A stretch of 64,000 bases of DNA from an uncultured Prevotella sp. GTDB taxonomy: Bacteria > Bacteroidota > Bacteroidia > Bacteroidales > Bacteroidaceae. The stretch is from contig UQCW01000003.1 in the NCBI GenBank assembly GCA_900539625.1, positions 1 through 64,000 on the forward strand, given 5' to 3'. This document shows positions 1 to 7,429 of this stretch, one piece after another. The position numbers and the translations under genes are program-made. How positions within the stretch are numbered: position 1 is the stretch's first letter; every line of letters starts with the position of its first letter. Under the pieces are notes generated by a model that saw only the letters and a program-made list of their open reading frames with translations, had not been told where the DNA came from and did not search any database.

Positions 1-1
1 C

Positions 2-76
2 AACTACAAAGGAAAACGCCACGCCATGCTGCTCAAACGGAGAAAGGCGGAGTTTGCGCTGTTGTATATCCCATAA
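2..76 (+). CDS. C-terminal tail of an unidentified protein (cut by the window edge)
   Basis: An open frame enters from the left edge and stops at TAA 74-76, giving 24 residues that end in EFALLYIP. A strong intrinsic terminator follows 18 bp after the stop, which supports a real gene end. The tail is basic (GKRHAMLLKRRK). It is too short to assign to a family. It lies on the opposite strand to the small element genes that follow. Confidence 0.4.
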   Translation, partial: NYKGKRHAMLLKRRKAEFALLYIP

Positions 77-93
77 AAGGACTGACAAAACTG

Positions 94-132
94 GCAAAAG
101 ACGTGCCATATTTAACTTGGCACGTCTTTTGC
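94..132 (+). terminator. Intrinsic terminator, 15-bp perfect stem
   Basis: Arms 94-108 and 118-132 are perfect inverted repeats around a 9-nt loop, and the 3' arm carries a T run (CTTTTGC). It sits directly after the truncated rightward gene that stops at 76. Confidence 0.8.
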
Positions 133-440
133 TCTATCACTTGATAGATTATCGTAGGATTTTCTCGTTAATTGACATCGTTGAGCCATTTTTGCCTATC
201 GGTTTCCAAATAACACTTCAAGTTGTAAGTGTTGTGAGAGCAATACAAAACATAGTTATTAACCATAAAAAGTATAGCGAAATTATGAAGAAAGTATTTA
301 GGAAAATTCAGAAAGGAACAACAAAAATGATTGAACGTATCAAATCGTTGGGGGAAATGGAGACGAAGCAGAAATGTGTAGTTCAACGGTTCGAGATTAT
401 CATTCCCCTCCACCAAAAAATAACGACCCAATATATAGCC

Positions 441-467
441 TCCGCAAGTTTTACTTGCGGATTTTTT
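441..467 (+). terminator. Intrinsic terminator in the gap before the element cassette
   Basis: TCCGCAAG and CTTGCGGA form an 8-bp stem with a TTTTA loop, followed by six T residues on the plus strand. Its presence implies that a short rightward transcript ends here. The stretch 133-440 upstream has open frames on both strands, but none looks like a recognised protein. I therefore call no gene there. Confidence 0.65.
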
Positions 468-498
468 AGTTATCGCAGATTGGACAAAGGTTTCTTTG

Positions 499-540
499 CT
501 ACTTTCTTTGTCCGCCATCATGCTCACTGAAAGAAAGTAG
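499..540 (-). terminator. Inverted repeat after the leftward element cassette
   Basis: An 11-bp inverted repeat (499-509 with 530-540, CTACTTTCTTT) lies 24 bp beyond the stop of the last leftward gene (564). Its loop is 20 nt and the T run is poor, so it is a possible rather than certain terminator. Confidence 0.4.
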
Positions 541-563
541 GGCGGCTCTCGCCGCCCCGCCAC

Positions 564-872
564 TCAAAAGCGTGTGTAAAGTCCCGTCACCATCGTGAAC
601 ATTTCCTCCAGCATATCAAAATAGATACCCTCGTGTACGGCAATGTCCTTTGTCTTGCACTCAAAGGTCTTTTTGCTGAACGTCCTGCGGTAGAAGCGCA
701 TATTGTAGAGGTCTGCCCCTTCGTCATAGATGATGTCAAGGCGGTTGGCACTTGTTTTGTTCCTTGCAAGGCTCATCCGTAAGCCGTTGCCCATATCTAT
801 GAAATCACGGCTACCTGTCATGGCGGTGAAGCGTTTTCCGCCTATCTGCTGTAATATCGTCTTGGCTATCAT
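564..872 (-). CDS. Conserved small protein of Bacteroidales mobile elements
   Basis: A 102-residue soluble protein; I chose the start MIAKTILQQIGG because it opens the conserved-looking part, whereas an upstream in-frame ATG would add 37 low-quality residues. Landmarks include FTAMTGSRDF, a NGLRMSLARN segment and a C-terminal DMLEEMFTMVTGLYT. There is no signal peptide or membrane span. From memory, similar proteins are common in Bacteroides conjugative elements, with no known function. It is the last gene of the leftward cassette. Confidence 0.65.
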   Translation of the reverse strand: MIAKTILQQIGGKRFTAMTGSRDFIDMGNGLRMSLARNKTSANRLDIIYDEGADLYNMRFYRRTFSKKTFECKTKDIAVHEGIYFDMLEEMFTMVTGLYTRF

Positions 873-925
873 ATCTTTTGTTTTTAGGGTTTTAAGTATT
901 GGCGGTGCGGACACCGCCATCCCGT

Positions 926-1171
926 TCAAAATTCTCGCATTTCGGAAATGGGGGTCTGCCGTTGTAGCCACTCTTTCACACATTCCATATTGTACTCGCT
1001 CGTGATGACTGCCGTATGGCTGTCGGTGGCGGTGAAACGTGTGCTTTCGTAATCATCTATCCACCCCTTGAGGGTGTCCGTTCCCCACGCTCCGGTATCG
1101 TCAAAGATACCGTCCAATGCCGTGATAGGTTCGCTGAACTTGACTATCAGCGTTTGATAGGTCGTGTTCAT
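926..1171 (-). CDS. Small hypothetical element protein (81 aa)
   Basis: It starts at MNTTYQTLIVKF. The ATG overlaps the stop of the upstream DUF3873 gene (ATGA, 1168-1171), a translational-coupling arrangement that decides the start over a longer frame. The product is acidic and soluble, with TATDSHTAVITSEYN in the middle and a C-terminal VKEWLQRQTPI. I recognise no domain. The coupling implies co-expression with the neighbouring cassette genes. Confidence 0.6.
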   Translation of the reverse strand: MNTTYQTLIVKFSEPITALDGIFDDTGAWGTDTLKGWIDDYESTRFTATDSHTAVITSEYNMECVKEWLQRQTPISEMREF

Positions 1172-1401
1172 AGTCTGTCCTCCTTTCCCTTCTTTGCGTT
1201 CAGCCACTTGTCCCGTGCGGCTCGGCACTCGTCCAACGTGGGTTTGACACAAGAGAACAATTCTCTGTCTATGGGGTGGCGGTAGTCGTACTGCACAAGT
1301 GTCCGCCTGCGTCTTCCGATACCCGATTGGAAACGCTCGTATTTCTCCGTACCTGCTTCCGCGCAGGTGCTTACTCCGTTGATGGTCATTCGTGTTGTCA
1401 T
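1168..1401 (-). CDS. DUF3873 family protein
   Basis: A 77-residue protein with the pattern I associate with DUF3873: NGVSTCAEAGTEKYERF near the N-terminus, then RRRTLVQYDYRH, then LFSCVKPTLDECRAARDKW. The family is restricted to Bacteroidetes mobile elements and has no established function. The spacing of two cysteines (in STCAE and FSCVK) plus DEC may suit metal binding or a structural role, but this is only inference. Its stop overlaps the start of the next gene by 4 nt. Confidence 0.7.
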   Translation of the reverse strand: MTTRMTINGVSTCAEAGTEKYERFQSGIGRRRRTLVQYDYRHPIDRELFSCVKPTLDECRAARDKWLNAKKGKEDRL

Positions 1402-1420
1402 AATGTTGCTTTTTAGATGG

Positions 1421-1678
1421 TTAAAAATGTACTGACAGAACTCTGTTCTTCATCACCATTTCGGGGTTGCTTGTGTAGCGTTGGTGCAGGTAGAAATGGT
1501 GTGAGCCGAAGCCGTAAAGGAAAAACTTGTCAAGTTCGTGCTTCTCGGCAAACTCCTTTACGCTCTTTCTCAATTCCCCCTCACTCGTTGTGAGAGTGAG
1601 GAGGTTCACAAATTCAAGGAACATCGTGGGGATTGCATCATCCCACACACAAATCATACTTTCAATTCTTACTTCCAT
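1421..1678 (-). CDS. Conserved hypothetical element protein (85 aa)
   Basis: It begins MEVRIESMICVWDD and ends VMKNRVLSVHF. It is mixed in charge with no membrane span. The middle reads TTSEGELRKSVKEFAEKH, predicted helical. I do not recognise the family. It sits 24 bp after the pcfJ stop and 19 bp before DUF3873, consistent with one transcript across the cassette. Confidence 0.6.
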   Translation of the reverse strand: MEVRIESMICVWDDAIPTMFLEFVNLLTLTTSEGELRKSVKEFAEKHELDKFFLYGFGSHHFYLHQRYTSNPEMVMKNRVLSVHF

Positions 1679-1702
1679 ATCAATGTTGTTTTAGGGGTTA
1701 TG

Positions 1703-3034
1703 CTATGCCGCTTTCATCCGCTCACGGATAAGGTTGGCGTTCTTGTTCACAAGGTCTATGATGCGCTCGTGATATTCGGTGTCCTGGTTGTGCTTGCCGT
1801 GGCACTGCACCACTTCGAGGGTTCGCAAGTCCACCTCTACGGTTTCAATAATCTCATCGCCAATCCTTGCCGATAGTATGAGGGTGTCGGCTTTCTTGTA
1901 GTATCCACTGCCAAACACGCAGATGCCCTGCGTCTTGCCCTCGTTGTAATACTCGTCTATGCTTTCAAGCACCTTGACGATTATTTCCTCGTCCGTGATT
2001 ACCAAGCCGAAGAATTTGGATTTGTTGGCGATGAAATCCTCCGCATCTTTCTTTCGTTGGAGTTGTCGCTGTTGCTCACGCTCACGCCTTTCAATCTCCC
2101 AACGGCGTTGCTCTGCGGCTCTTTCCTTCTCGTGTATGGCTTCAATTTTTCGGGTTGCGTTGTCGTGTGCCGCCATGAAATCTTCGGGACAGATGTTCTT
2201 CGGGTTACGGAGGTCTTGACCGAGTTTTTTGAGCATACGCAGATAGTCGCACCACATTGAGAGGTTGTCTATCTGATACTTGTGACGCTTGGCAATCAGA
2301 TATGATGCCCAACATTCATCGGCAGTACGGGTATTGAAAAGAAAGTGTTTCATGACCTCAATCTCACCGCCTTTCATAAGGGTTTCAATTCTTGGGTCTG
2401 AAAGCAAGGCTTTGAAAAGACGCACGGGGGAGATGCCGTGGAAATCGCCCTTGAAGCCGTTACGTCTGAGTTGGGGCAATATCCTCATCTTTGGATATGC
2501 ACAGCTTCTTGCCACCACATCATCGTATAGGCTGTTGTGCGGTCTTACCTCCATATCGCTGCCTAATGCCCACACATCGCAATAGCAGAAAAGGAAGCCA
2601 CGGAGCAACGCCATGTCCGTAACCTTGCCGTCGGGTGAAATCCAACGCTGCACGACCTCGTGGCAGTAGAAACGCATCGGTTCGCCTTTCCTGCTCTCGC
2701 ATCTGACCTGCGCCACGCGGATTACCTGATACCCTTTGCAGGTGGTTATCACGCTGAAATTCTGCGTTTCCTTGTAGATGCGTCTGCGTGTGTCCTGCAC
2801 TTTGAGTTCGGCATGGCATTTGGGGCAGGTGCAGCCTTCAAGGGTGTCGCATAGTCCGCTGTCGCTGTGCCACTCGTGACCGCAGTCGGAACAGGTGATG
2901 TTCCCTTTCTTGGTGCGGTAGCCGATATGCTCAACGCAGTGGCGGTATGCCCAATCTATTTGTGTCGCTGATATGGGGCGAAGGTTGGCGGAAAGTCTTG
3001 CCACCTCTTTCTGTATCTTGGTCTTCGGTTTCAT
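1703..3034 (-). CDS. PcfJ-like protein
   Basis: A 443-residue protein resembling the PcfJ family named after the enterococcal pCF10 conjugation region and widespread in Bacteroidales elements. Residues 49-79 contain a four-cysteine zinc-ribbon-like module (CSDCGHEW, then CTCPKC), unusual enough to suggest nucleic-acid binding. Residues roughly 295-335 are a highly charged helical or coiled-coil segment rich in E, R, Q and K. The C-terminal third (LSARIGDEIIETVEVDL) looks beta-rich. Its ATG overlaps the pcfK stop, so the pair is translationally coupled. The molecular role of PcfJ is unknown. Family assignment is from general resemblance. Confidence 0.75.
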   Translation of the reverse strand: MKPKTKIQKEVARLSANLRPISATQIDWAYRHCVEHIGYRTKKGNITCSDCGHEWHSDSGLCDTLEGCTCPKCHAELKVQDTRRRIYKETQNFSVITTCKGYQVIRVAQVRCESRKGEPMRFYCHEVVQRWISPDGKVTDMALLRGFLFCYCDVWALGSDMEVRPHNSLYDDVVARSCAYPKMRILPQLRRNGFKGDFHGISPVRLFKALLSDPRIETLMKGGEIEVMKHFLFNTRTADECWASYLIAKRHKYQIDNLSMWCDYLRMLKKLGQDLRNPKNICPEDFMAAHDNATRKIEAIHEKERAAEQRRWEIERREREQQRQLQRKKDAEDFIANKSKFFGLVITDEEIIVKVLESIDEYYNEGKTQGICVFGSGYYKKADTLILSARIGDEIIETVEVDLRTLEVVQCHGKHNQDTEYHERIIDLVNKNANLIRERMKAA

Positions 3035-3447
3035 AAGCCTAAATCAAATAATGAGGGTTGGGGTTGGTTTTCTTTTCTCGCTGACGGTCTGTGGCGGTTC
3101 TGCAACTTGCGGAGTTCCTCCTCTTGGTATTTGCGGACAGCGTTCTGACGTGCCTCCGCCTTTTCCTCTGCCGTGAGTTTCACAACGTGGTTCACAACCA
3201 CTTGGCAGTCCATCGGTTTGCCCACCTCTATCTCGTTTTCCTCATAGTAGTGGATGGCTTGCCCGAATATCTCTCCGTCCGTGAAACCGTTGCAACCGCT
3301 TTTCTGCACATAGTTCAGAATGTGGGTCACGCACTCGTCCATGTTCTTGGCAGGGTTGCGGTACTTCTTTGCAAATAGCGCATCTTCCTCCGCACGCTGT
3401 TCCAAGTACATATATATCGTTCTCTTGAAATGGTCTGTTCCTTTCAT
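3031..3447 (-). CDS. PcfK-like protein
   Basis: A 138-residue protein with the PcfK-like layout: an N-terminal helical part (MKGTDHFKRTIYMYLEQR), then NMDECVTHILNYVQKSGCNGFTD around residues 36-57, and a basic, Q/R-rich C-terminus ending SLFDLGL. PcfK and PcfJ almost always travel together, and here pcfK directly precedes and overlaps pcfJ (ATGA). The C-terminal LFDLGL-type motif resembles short peptides used to bind the replication clamp (QxxLF-like), but that is speculation. Confidence 0.75.
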   Translation of the reverse strand: MKGTDHFKRTIYMYLEQRAEEDALFAKKYRNPAKNMDECVTHILNYVQKSGCNGFTDGEIFGQAIHYYEENEIEVGKPMDCQVVVNHVVKLTAEEKAEARQNAVRKYQEEELRKLQNRHRPSARKENQPQPSLFDLGL

Positions 3448-3460
3448 ATCGCTGTCATTT

Positions 3461-3682
3461 TTAGATTATCTGTTTCAGTATCTCTCTCCAATAGGTCGGC
3501 TCTACCTCGCTGAGAAGGAAGTCCATGAAATCCCTCCGTGCGTCCTTGTTCAGTTCGTGGTACAATCTTCGGAAAGTTTCAAAATTGCCGTTGATGTACG
3601 TTTCCACCATATACACGAAGATGTTGTCCACCTCGTAATATCTGCACTGCTGCGCTGCCGTCTTGCTGTTTCTTTTTGCCAT
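3461..3682 (-). CDS. Small hypothetical element protein (73 aa)
   Basis: The start MAKRNSKTAAQQCRYYEVDN was chosen because the in-frame sequence upstream is low quality and overlaps the preceding gene. The protein is helical and aromatic (FVYMVETYINGNFETFRRLYHEL), soluble, with a C-terminal VEPTYWREILKQII. No domain is recognised. It lies 13 bp upstream of pcfK on the same strand. Confidence 0.6.
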   Translation of the reverse strand: MAKRNSKTAAQQCRYYEVDNIFVYMVETYINGNFETFRRLYHELNKDARRDFMDFLLSEVEPTYWREILKQII

Positions 3683-3693
3683 GTCGGTAAGGG

Positions 3694-3909
3694 TTAAAGG
3701 GTGAATAACCAAAGGATGAAGCCAAAGAAGGCAATGGTGGAAAGGATAGCCACGATTACACCTATCGCCACTCGGAACACTCCGTTTACAATCTCTCTGA
3801 TGATGCCCCAAAGGATGCCGAACACCCCGAAGGCGGTGCGCATCATCAAGCCGCATATCGCCAACCCGATGTGTTGCGCCATTTGTCTGAAATTTGCCGT
3901 TGCCGTCAT
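3694..3909 (-). CDS. Small membrane protein of the element
   Basis: A 71-residue protein dominated by two hydrophobic stretches: IGLAICGLMMRTAFGVFGIL and then FRVAIGVIVAILSTIAFFGF, ending ILWLFTL. It is predicted to have two membrane helices with a short N-terminal tail. It is the first gene of the leftward cassette and is followed after 11 bp by the next gene. Small membrane proteins of this sort are common in conjugative elements; no function can be assigned. Confidence 0.6.
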   Translation of the reverse strand: MTATANFRQMAQHIGLAICGLMMRTAFGVFGILWGIIREIVNGVFRVAIGVIVAILSTIAFFGFILWLFTL

Positions 3910-4568
3910 ATCTTCGCTGTTTTTGATTTTTTTGTTTTTAATGCGGATTCAAGAGCTGAGGGAGTTGAGTTTCAAACTATCTTATCTGCCTCTCGTTTAT
4001 CCGACATTTTTTTTATGCGTCTTTCTGTCGCATCGGTCGTTTTCGTTTCGGGTGCTTGAAAAGGTAGGGATTAGGGAATGCAAGGTTTTTCGGTCAAAAT
4101 ACTACCCGCAGGGCTGGAGATTTTTACCGAAAACAGGAGGCTTGACCTTGCTTTCCCGTCCAATCCCGGAATTACCTTTGCGCCCAGAACGAAAATGACT
4201 GACTGATGCGGCTTACTGAAAGGCGCAAAATGGAGGTAAACGAAAACAGAGGCAGATTGTGTAGAAAAAAACTTCAGGGGAAAATCCGTAAAAAAAAGAA
4301 TCACCAAAAGGAAAAAGACATCACCGGAAGCGTGAAAAGGGCAAACCACAACAAAGGAAGTATGATTGTTTCCGATCCGACGGAACTTGTTCAGCCGGGT
4401 GGCAACAATCATTCTTCCCGGTTTGTCCGGCTGTGTGTGGGCGCCTGTTTCATTCATGGGGCAGGCTGACACACTCTGCATTCACTTTCCGCTTCCGGCA
4501 AAAGAGACAGCGAAAAAAGAAAAATCATTTGAAAACCCGTAAAAGCACCTCTTGGCATAGGCGCAAAA

Positions 4569-4627
4569 GAAAGGGGCATTGCTTCATCTGTCTAAACATC
4601 GTTTAGGCGTGAGGCAATGCCCTTTTC
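4569..4627. repeat. Compound hairpin I in the element end region
   Basis: Outer arms 4569-4582 and 4614-4627 (GAAAGGGGCATTGC and its near-complement, one G-T wobble) enclose an inner CTAAAC/GTTTAG stem (4592-4597 with 4601-4606). A short T run follows on the plus strand, so it could also act as a terminator. Confidence 0.6.
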
Positions 4628-4636
4628 TCCAGCTAT

Positions 4637-4702
4637 GCGGTAGTCGGCACACGTTTGTTCCAAACTCGTTTTGGGCAATGGTGTGCCGACGGACAATACC
4701 GC
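4637..4702. repeat. Compound hairpin II in the element end region
   Basis: An outer stem GCGGTA/TACCGC (4637-4642 with 4697-4702) leads into a perfect 10-bp stem GTCGGCACAC/GTGTGCCGAC (4643-4652 with 4681-4690). A small GTTTG/CAAAC stem sits inside. Only the 6-nt GGACAA on the right is unpaired between the two stems. Confidence 0.65.
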
Positions 4703-4967
4703 TTTTACGGAAAATTCTTATGAATGAGGGGATAAAAAACGGGAGTTTATATCAAAATCTCGAATTAAATAGCTACTTTTGCATACGAAGAGTTCTTTGA
4801 AGGTTACGCAACGCGCAGAAGGATAATGCAGTAGATAACTAACTAAATCGTAACCTATTACTATCAAGAGCAATTAACCTACGCTCATTTCCAATAAATT
4901 ACACTCTTTTCGTAACTTCTGGCTGCAAATTTACATAAAAAATCGGTTTGTAAGCCAGTCAAAATGA

Positions 4968-5026
4968 AAAACCTAATGCCATATCCCCGAATGTGCCGCT
5001 TTTGTAAGGATATGACATTAGGTTTT
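4968..5026 (-). terminator. mnmA terminator
   Basis: Arms 4968-4986 and 5008-5026 pair over 18 of 19 positions (AAAACCTAATG and its complement at the outside). On the minus strand the 3' arm runs into AGGTTTTTC. It lies 46 bp past the mnmA stop, and marks the first clearly chromosomal feature after the mobile element. Confidence 0.7.
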
Positions 5027-5071
5027 AGGGAGCCAGGTATTGCTTTTGCGGTTGACTTTCAGAGTACCTGC

Positions 5072-6199
5072 TTATACTGTGATTTCTCCGCTCCCGGCGC
5101 AGATGGTGCCGTCTTGGGTGTAGAGCACACCGAATTGGCCTGGGGCGATGCCTTGGATTTCCTGTGAAGAACGGATGAGAAAACGCCCGTCTGTTTGTCG
5201 GCAGAGCGTCCCCGCTATGGGAGGCTCCGTGTGTCGAATTTTAAAAAGGATGTTGGCCAACGGCGCTCCGTTCCACGGGTCGGCTGTCAGGAAGTGGAAA
5301 TCGGTGAGGAGGAATTGGCGGCCGTATTGTTGCCGCGTGTCATATCCGTGGGATACGAAAACAATATTTTTCTCAATGTCTTTCTTGACAACAAACCACG
5401 GACCGCCACCGAGGCCGAGGCCCTTTCGCTGACCGATGGTGTGAAACCAATAGCCGTGGTGAGTGCCAACCTTGCGCCCCGTTTCAAACTCAACGACATC
5501 GCCTTTCTGCTCTCCGAGGAGCTGGCGGAGAAAACCGCTGTAATTGATTTTTCCGAGGAAGCAGATGTCTTGGCTGTCGCGGCGCTTGGCTGGCGCGAGA
5601 TGGTGCGTGGCGGCGATGCGCCTCACCTCTTCTTTGTGGAGGTGCCCGATTGGCAGCAGGAGTTTCCCAACTTGCTGGCTGGTCAGTTGCGCGAGAAAGT
5701 CCGATTGGTCTTTCACGGGGTCGGGCGACGGTGCGAGCCATGTGCTGCCGTCTGGTTGCCGAAGAATCTGTGCGTAATGGCCTGTGGCAATGCGGTCGTA
5801 GGCAAATCCGATGCGCTCTTCAAAAGCTCCGAATTTGATGAGGCGGTTGCACATCACGTCAGGATTAGGCGTAAGTCCGCGTTTGACGCGGTCTGTCACG
5901 TAGGCCACCACGCGGTCGTGGTATTCCTTTTGAAGGTCAACCACTTCCAGATGTAGTCCGTAGCGGCGTGCCGTGGCCTGCGAGAGTTCGATGTCTTCTT
6001 CCGCCGTGCAAGACATGCCTTCGCCTTCCATTCCAATTTTAATATAGAAGAGGTCGGGCTTGAGTCCCTGTTCGCAGAGCAGATGCGTGGCCACAGCGCT
6101 GTCAACGCCGCCCGAAATCAGTAGGGCGATGCGGAGTCCGCTGAGGGACGCTTGTTGTTGGGTTTCAGTAGGGGAAGAGAAAATTGTGGTATTGGGCAT
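5072..6199 (-). CDS. mnmA: tRNA-specific 2-thiouridylase MnmA
   Basis: MnmA transfers sulfur to uridine 34 of tRNAs for Lys, Glu and Gln, using ATP to adenylate the base. At 375 residues it is of normal length. The PP-loop SGGVDS is at residues 29-34. The two catalytic cysteines are visible: Cys117 in PNPDVMCNRLIKFG and Cys213 in DSQDICFLGK. The C-terminal beta-barrel region ends with the typical GQFGVLYTQDG and GSGEI. It is transcribed leftward and ends at a strong terminator. It lies 58 bp downstream of cysK on the same strand, so the two could share a transcript. Confidence 0.95.
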   Translation of the reverse strand: MPNTTIFSSPTETQQQASLSGLRIALLISGGVDSAVATHLLCEQGLKPDLFYIKIGMEGEGMSCTAEEDIELSQATARRYGLHLEVVDLQKEYHDRVVAYVTDRVKRGLTPNPDVMCNRLIKFGAFEERIGFAYDRIATGHYAQILRQPDGSTWLAPSPDPVKDQSDFLAQLTSQQVGKLLLPIGHLHKEEVRRIAATHHLAPAKRRDSQDICFLGKINYSGFLRQLLGEQKGDVVEFETGRKVGTHHGYWFHTIGQRKGLGLGGGPWFVVKKDIEKNIVFVSHGYDTRQQYGRQFLLTDFHFLTADPWNGAPLANILFKIRHTEPPIAGTLCRQTDGRFLIRSSQEIQGIAPGQFGVLYTQDGTICAGSGEITV

Positions 6200-6257
6200 G
6201 GAGTGATTGTCTTAAGAAATAAGTCAGTTCGCACAGGCAGACAAGCTTGACGAGGCA

Positions 6258-7205
6258 TCACACTGGATATTCGTCAAATGCGTAGAGCACCGTTGAAAGA
6301 TAGCGTTCGCCTGTGTCGGGCAGTAGGGCAACGATGGTTTTTTCTTTGTTTTCTGGCTGGCGGGCCAGTTGGATGGCGGCGTGCAGGGCCGCGCCTGAGG
6401 AAATCCCCACCAGCAAGCCTTCGTGTTTCGCCAGAAGACGCGAGGCGCGGAAGGCATCGTTGTCGGCCACCGCGATGACCCCATCGGCCGCCGCACGGTC
6501 GAAATTCTTGGGGATGAAGTTGGCGCCGATGCCTTGGATTTTGTGAGCACCCGCCGGCGCCCCCGAAATCATTGCCGACGAGGCCGGTTCAACCGCGTAA
6601 GCCTTGATGGCCGCGTTGTGCCGCTTCAGTCCGCGAGCCACACCGCTGAGCGTGCCGCCCGTGCCAACGCCAGCCACGAAAATGTCAACTTCCCCCTCCG
6701 TGTCTCTCCAAATCTCCTGCGCCGTGGTGGCCACGTGGGCCGCGGGGTTGGCAGGATTGTCAAACTGTCCTGGGATGAAAGCCCCCGGATGTTCCGTTCG
6801 CAATTCTTCGGCGCGGCGAATCGCCCCCTTCATGCCTTCCGCCCCCGGCGTCAACACCAGTTCGGCCCCCAGCGCCCTCAGCAGATTACGGCGTTCGAGG
6901 CTCATTGTTTCGGGCATGGTCAGGATGATGCGATAACCCTTCACCGAGGCCACCCATGCCAGCCCCACTCCCGTGTTGCCGCTCGTCGGTTCGATGATGA
7001 TGCCGCCGGGTCGCAGGGCACCGCGTCGTTCCGCATCTTCAATCATGGCCAGGGCCACGCGGTCTTTCACGCTGCCGCCAGGGTTGAAATATTCCAATTT
7101 GACAACGAGCCGCGCTTCCAATTGCAGTTCCTTTTCAATTCTCTTCACTTCGAGCAGTGGCGTGTTGCCAACAAGCTCCGTCAGATTGCCATATATTTTG
7201 CTCAT
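6258..7205 (-). CDS. cysK: Cysteine synthase A (O-acetylserine sulfhydrylase)
   Basis: A PLP enzyme that makes cysteine from O-acetylserine and sulfide. The PLP lysine is Lys47 in NPGGSVKDR. The substrate loop TSGNTG is at 74-79, and the phosphate-binding GTGGT loop comes near residue 180, followed by SGVARGLK. The length, 315 residues, is normal. The C-terminal SSGAAL is also as in the family. Its neighbours metY (upstream, same strand) and mnmA (downstream) are both sulfur genes. The metY transcript appears to end at a terminator before cysK, so cysK may have its own promoter in 7206-7257; I see no exact TAnnTTTG box there. Confidence 0.93.
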   Translation of the reverse strand: MSKIYGNLTELVGNTPLLEVKRIEKELQLEARLVVKLEYFNPGGSVKDRVALAMIEDAERRGALRPGGIIIEPTSGNTGVGLAWVASVKGYRIILTMPETMSLERRNLLRALGAELVLTPGAEGMKGAIRRAEELRTEHPGAFIPGQFDNPANPAAHVATTAQEIWRDTEGEVDIFVAGVGTGGTLSGVARGLKRHNAAIKAYAVEPASSAMISGAPAGAHKIQGIGANFIPKNFDRAAADGVIAVADNDAFRASRLLAKHEGLLVGISSGAALHAAIQLARQPENKEKTIVALLPDTGERYLSTVLYAFDEYPV

Positions 7206-7256
7206 GATGTATTCGCTGTTGGTTGGAGATTGTTTTTGAGGGGAGTAAGTCAGTAA

Positions 7257-7296
7257 TTAAAAAATTGGGCATCCACCTGCGTGCAGGCGGATGCTC
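7257..7296 (-). terminator. metY terminator
   Basis: On the minus strand GCATCCGCCTGC pairs fully with GCAGGTGGATGC (7269-7280 with 7283-7294, one G-U) and is followed by CCCAATTTTTTAA. The U run is on the minus strand only, so it serves the leftward metY transcript. Confidence 0.75.
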
Positions 7297-7325
7297 ATGC
7301 GTTTTCAGATTTCCCTTTAGCGATT

Positions 7326-7429
7326 AAGTAATTGTAAAAAAATAACTTGAACAATTTTGTGGAGTAGGAATAAGGTGTTATTTCTTCTGCCCTGTCAAAA
7401 ATGCTCAACTTATTCTTTCACCATTACTT
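7326..7429. repeat. Family A palindromic repeat, copy A1 (short form)
   Basis: The right end TCAACTTATTCTTTCACCATTACTTT and the left end AAGTAATTGTAAAAAAATAA are inverted copies of one terminal sequence. The centre is shorter (about 60 bp) than in copies at 17.6 and 27.6 kb. The repeat starts immediately after the metY stop codon. Confidence 0.7.

Larger units (their letters stand above)
1..4960. mobile_element. End fragment of a Bacteroidales integrative/conjugative element
   Basis: This stretch holds a leftward cassette of small genes typical of CTnDOT-like conjugative elements (PcfJ, PcfK, DUF3873 and small conserved proteins). About 1 kb of structured, gene-free DNA follows, and then the ordinary chromosome starts with mnmA. 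The element continues off the left edge. No integrase, relaxase or transfer ATPase is visible here. The right boundary is inferred: it lies somewhere between the hairpins near 4700 and the mnmA terminator at 4968. I could not identify an attachment core or a direct repeat, because the other end is outside the window. Confidence 0.7.
3910..4967. other. Gene-free, structured end region of the mobile element
   Basis: About 1 kb with no convincing gene. Open frames such as 4206-4469 have composition unlike a folded protein. What it does hold: two large hairpins (4569-4627 and 4637-4702), a plus-strand promoter-like box TACTTTTG (4774-4781), a minus-strand box TAAATTTG (4926-4933), and very AT-rich DNA after 4700. 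A minus-strand promoter near 4930 could drive the small-gene cassette, although 1 kb is a long leader. Origin-of-transfer or attachment functions are possible but unproven. Confidence 0.45.

Noticed and set aside
54..563. Open frames on both strands before the element cassette
   Set aside because: They overlap each other and two terminators, and their composition does not resemble a protein; no family is recognised.
4206..4469. 87-codon rightward frame in the element end region
   Set aside because: Very basic and low complexity, with no recognisable domain and no promoter or ribosome site; likely chance.
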